Positions 5,452-8,093 of a DNA stretch of 8,093 bases are shown piece after piece (the first letter of the stretch is position 1; every line of letters starts with the position of its first letter). The notes under the pieces were generated by a model. The model ran no database searches and had not been told where the DNA came from. It saw nothing but the letters and a program-made list of their open reading frames with translations. Source of the DNA: Rhodocyclaceae bacterium. Its GTDB lineage: Bacteria > Pseudomonadota > Gammaproteobacteria > Burkholderiales > Rhodocyclaceae. The DNA lies in assembly GCA_018262875.1 (NCBI GenBank), contig JADFDL010000068.1:1-8093 (forward strand), given 5' to 3'. A program made the position numbers and the translations under genes.

Positions 5452-7691
5452 GCAAAAGCGGCGACAAGGCGGAGGCGGGCGACCTGGTCGAGATTGTCGA
5501 CGACGGGGACGATGCCGCCGTTCCCGCCGGCCTGGCGTCATGGCGGGTGCTGATCGTCGATGACGAACGCGAGGTGCATTCGGCCACGCTGTTCGCGCTC
5601 AAGGGCCTCATCGTGGCGGGGCGCCCGCTGGCGTTCCTGCATGCCTATTCGGCCGCCGAGGCGCGCGGCATCATGGGCAGCACGCCGGACGTTGCCGTCG
5701 TGCTGCTCGATGTGGTGATGGAGAAGGGCGACGCCGGACTGCAACTGGTGCGCACGATCCGCGACGAGTTCGGCTGCGTCGACACCCGCATCATCCTGCG
5801 CACCGGCCAGCCGGGTTATGCGCCCGAACTCGATGTCATCCGCGACTACGACATCAACGATTACAAGACCAAGTCCGAGCTGACCCGCACGCGGCTGGTG
5901 ACATCCCTGACGACGGCGATTCGTTCCTATGAGCAGATTCGCATGGTGCTCGAAAGCGAACGCGGCATGGACGGAATCGTTCGCTCGGCGCCTTCCCTTC
6001 ACGCGCAACATGACCTGAAAGGCTTCGCCAAGGCAGCCCTGCAACAGGTAGTCATGCTGCTGGGTACGCCGGCGCACGGTGTTTTTTGCGCCCGCCGCGA
6101 AGCCGGTGGGGAAACGAACGATGAACCGCCCTACTTTGTCGCGGCGGCCTGGGGGTGCTATGCGGGCGAGACGGATCGCGATATCGATGCGGTGCGCAAT
6201 CCGGAACTGATCGAGATGCTGGCGCGCTGTCGCCGACCGGGCGGCCAGCTGCTGGAGTCGAATGCCTTGTCGCTTTGCCTGGGAGAAGGCGACAGCCGGG
6301 CCTTGCTGCATGTGCGCGTCGATCGCCCGCTCAACGATCTGCAGCGCCGGCTGGTGGACGTGCTGGCCGTCAGCATTGCCGTCGGCCTGGAGAACGTGGT
6401 CCTGTTTCGCCAGCTCCGCAGCTATGCCTATTTCGAGCCCCTTTGCCACTTGCCGAACCGGGCAAATTTCATTTCGCAGATCGACTTGCGCCTGCAGCGC
6501 GGCGAAACGGACTGGACGGCGTCGGTGGTGGATATCGACCATTTTTCCGACATCAACGCCGCCCTCGGCCATCAGACGGGCGATCAGTTGCTGAAAGCGG
6601 TGGCCAGGCGCTTGCGCGACGGGCTTCAGGATGAGGTTGTGCTGGCCAGGGTATCGGGCGGCACGTTCGGTCTGCTCGGACGGGACGGAGCGCTCGATCC
6701 CGAGCAGGTGATTGCCCTGTTCGCGCAGCCGTTCGTGGTCGATGGCCAGTCACTCATGATTCAGCCCTGCCTGGGTCTGGAAAAGCTCTCCGAAGCCGAA
6801 GGCACCGGAGCGGATGTCTTCAAGAATGCCAATATCGCACTCTCCCGCGCGCGAGTGGACCGGCGCGATCGCTGGCAATACTTTACCCGCGACATGCAGG
6901 TTGCCACACAGCAGCGCCTGGGCCTGCTGCATGACTTGAGGCACGCGGCCGAAGCCAAACGCGGGCTGTCCCTGCATTACCAGCCCCAGGTCGATATCGC
7001 GCAAGGCCTCGTGACTGGCGCGGAAGCCCTCATGCGCTGGACCAATGATCGCGGCGAGAGCGTTCCGCCCTATCGGTTCATTCCGGTGGCCGAGTATTCC
7101 CATCTCATCATCGAGCTGGGGGAATGGGTGCTGTGCTCGGCTTGCGGACAGTTGCGCGAATGGGATCGCGCCGGTCTCGACGGGCTGCGCATGTCGGTGA
7201 ACGTCTCGCCGGCGCAGTTTCGCGATCCGGGATTCGTCGACATGGCACGGCGCTGCATTCTGGACTCCGGCATCGATCCGGCCCGGATCGAACTTGAGGT
7301 GACGGAAAGCATGGCGCTGACCGAAACCGAATCCGTAGTGGCGACGCTGCACAAAATGAGGCAATTTGGCGTCAGCATCGCGGTGGATGATTTCGGCAGC
7401 GGTTTCTCTTCGCTCGGCCACCTGCTCCAGCTTCCCCTGAACCGCCTCAAGATCGACCGGGTTTTCGTGTCCGACCTTGCGGCCGGCAGTTCGGGTTCAA
7501 CCATAGCGGAGATGATCGTCAAGCTGGGCAAGATGCTCGGCTTGTCGGTGATCGCCGAGGGCGTCGAGACCAGCGAGCAGCTCGACGCCCTGCGCGAGAT
7601 GGGCTGTCAGGAAATACAAGGCTTCTATTTCTCGCCGCCGGTGCCCGCCGGCGAATTCGCTGCGCTCCTCAAGAAGAAGCTTTACCGCTAA
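5448..7691 (+). CDS. Response regulator with DUF3369, degenerate GGDEF and intact EAL: predicted c-di-GMP phosphodiesterase
   Basis: This 747-residue cytoplasmic regulator starts at an ATG overlapping the kinase stop. After an acidic 31-residue tail comes a receiver (33-155) with D38, D39, phosphoacceptor D88, T119 and K140. Its RTGQPGYAPE and YDINDYKTKSELT stretches are typical of receivers joined to DUF3369, which fills about 165-320. The GGDEF-like domain (about 325-485) keeps LPNR (334-337), D362 and TGDQLL, but its signature is SGGTF (403-407) and no RxxD inhibitory site precedes it. It should not make c-di-GMP. The EAL domain (about 492-742) has E526-A-L, N585, E617, E620, D647-D648, K668, E704 and Q724, the full set expected for activity. 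The likely job is to hydrolyse c-di-GMP to pGpG under control of the upstream kinase, lowering c-di-GMP and thereby affecting motility or biofilm. The direction of phosphorylation control cannot be read from sequence. Confidence 0.94.
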   Translation: MSKSGDKAEAGDLVEIVDDGDDAAVPAGLASWRVLIVDDEREVHSATLFALKGLIVAGRPLAFLHAYSAAEARGIMGSTPDVAVVLLDVVMEKGDAGLQLVRTIRDEFGCVDTRIILRTGQPGYAPELDVIRDYDINDYKTKSELTRTRLVTSLTTAIRSYEQIRMVLESERGMDGIVRSAPSLHAQHDLKGFAKAALQQVVMLLGTPAHGVFCARREAGGETNDEPPYFVAAAWGCYAGETDRDIDAVRNPELIEMLARCRRPGGQLLESNALSLCLGEGDSRALLHVRVDRPLNDLQRRLVDVLAVSIAVGLENVVLFRQLRSYAYFEPLCHLPNRANFISQIDLRLQRGETDWTASVVDIDHFSDINAALGHQTGDQLLKAVARRLRDGLQDEVVLARVSGGTFGLLGRDGALDPEQVIALFAQPFVVDGQSLMIQPCLGLEKLSEAEGTGADVFKNANIALSRARVDRRDRWQYFTRDMQVATQQRLGLLHDLRHAAEAKRGLSLHYQPQVDIAQGLVTGAEALMRWTNDRGESVPPYRFIPVAEYSHLIIELGEWVLCSACGQLREWDRAGLDGLRMSVNVSPAQFRDPGFVDMARRCILDSGIDPARIELEVTESMALTETESVVATLHKMRQFGVSIAVDDFGSGFSSLGHLLQLPLNRLKIDRVFVSDLAAGSSGSTIAEMIVKLGKMLGLSVIAEGVETSEQLDALREMGCQEIQGFYFSPPVPAGEFAALLKKKLYR

Positions 7692-8093
7692 GCGGCCTTC
7701 AGCGCCCGATCGAGATCGGAGAGGATGTCGTCGATATGCTCGATGCCGATCGACAGGCGCACCATGTCTTCCGACACGCCGGCCTTGGCCATTTCCGCGG
7801 CGGAGAGCTGGCGGTGCGTGGTCGAGGCCGGGTGGCAGGCTAGCGATTTGCAGTCACCGATGTTGACCAGCCTGACCACCAGTTGCAGCGCATCCTGGAA
7901 GCGCGCACCGGCCGCCTTGGCGTCGCCTGTGCTGCTCTTGACGCCGAAGGTGAGGATGCCCGAGGCGCGCCCGCCCATGTACTTTTGCACCAGGCCGTGG
8001 TCCTTGTGGTCCGGCAGGCCGGCGTAATTCACCCAGGATACCTTGGCGTGGTCCTTGAGGAACTGCGCGACTTTCTGCGTGTTTTCGCAGATG
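7688..8093 (-). CDS. metY: O-acetylhomoserine sulfhydrylase (aminocarboxypropyltransferase), C-terminal part, cut by window edge
   Basis: This minus-strand reading frame enters from the right edge and ends at TAG (7690-7688). It gives 135 C-terminal residues of a protein usually about 425-430 long. Recognisable blocks are WVNYAGLPDHKDHGLVQKYM, GRASGILTFGVK, the HPASTTHRQLS segment and VRLSIGIEHIDDILSDL near the end. These are hallmarks of the Cys/Met-metabolism PLP enzymes, and the long YAGL...QKY form fits the O-acetylhomoserine branch. The Arg in VRLSIGIE is the expected substrate-carboxylate ligand; the PLP lysine lies outside the window. The enzyme makes homocysteine from O-acetylhomoserine and sulfide in methionine synthesis. 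A GTG at 8032 is internal, since the frame continues with family-like sequence upstream (ICENTQKVAQFLKDHAKVSW). Its stop overlaps the regulator gene stop by 4 nt (CTAA), tail to tail. A related sulfhydrylase such as the O-acetylserine type is a less likely alternative. Confidence 0.92.
   Translation of the reverse strand, partial: ICENTQKVAQFLKDHAKVSWVNYAGLPDHKDHGLVQKYMGGRASGILTFGVKSSTGDAKAAGARFQDALQLVVRLVNIGDCKSLACHPASTTHRQLSAAEMAKAGVSEDMVRLSIGIEHIDDILSDLDRALKAA

Noticed and set aside
1120..5541. A 1473-codon open frame antisense to almost the whole kinase gene
   Set aside because: Its codons are the exact reverse complements of the kinase codons, so it stays open simply because the kinase uses no TTA, CTA or TCA codons, as expected in GC-rich DNA. 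Its translation has no recognisable domain and only mirrors the PAS repeats.
5538..7421. Two long antisense open frames (5538-6572 and 6750-7421) under the EAL regulator gene
   Set aside because: Same codon-register effect as for the kinase; the translations are low-complexity and show no family pattern, while the plus strand encodes clear domains.
7706..7719. Inverted repeat CCGATC-GA-GATCGG near the 3' end of metY as a terminator
   Set aside because: The loop is only 2 nt, no T run follows on either strand, and it lies in conserved C-terminal codons.

Overview
The window is GC-rich and densely coded, with small intergenic gaps. Its gene set (wax ester synthase/diacylglycerol acyltransferase, acyl-CoA-binding protein, a polyhydroxyalkanoate-system protein, a many-PAS histidine kinase, a DUF3369 response regulator) suggests a free-living, storage-polymer-forming betaproteobacterium, perhaps of the Rhodocyclales. 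That placement is inferred from gene content and codon use only. No insertion sequence, phage gene, CRISPR array, tRNA or rRNA was seen.

Left part (1-1056), lipid and storage metabolism. A WS/DGAT-type acyltransferase runs off the left edge on the minus strand. It is divergent from a small acyl-CoA-binding protein on the plus strand (502-759). The latter converges, stop codon to stop codon, on a minus-strand polyhydroxyalkanoic acid system protein (760-1056). The 98-nt divergent gap holds a TATAAT box. A perfect GC-rich hairpin lies inside the 3' end of the PHA-system gene.

Middle (1057-1230). This 174-nt divergent regulatory gap carries a fair sigma70-like promoter for the PHA-system gene and two short inverted repeats ahead of the kinase gene.

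Right part (1231-7691), a two-gene signalling operon. First comes a 1406-residue histidine kinase with an N-terminal block of about six or seven membrane helices, seven PAS modules and a HisKA-like/HATPase core. Its stop overlaps by 4 nt (ATGA) the start of a 747-residue response regulator: receiver, DUF3369, degenerate GGDEF (SGGTF) and an EAL domain with its catalytic set intact. The likely circuit is a membrane or cytoplasmic signal, autophosphorylation at H1169, transfer to D88 of the regulator, and control of cyclic di-GMP hydrolysis. The most notable observation is the strict geometry of the PAS array. Modules 2-7 all span exactly 110 residues between matching landmarks. Every linker is 15 residues except one of 22, which is longer by exactly one heptad.

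Right edge (7688-8093). The C-terminal part of an O-acetylhomoserine sulfhydrylase on the minus strand overlaps the regulator gene by 4 nt at the stop codons.
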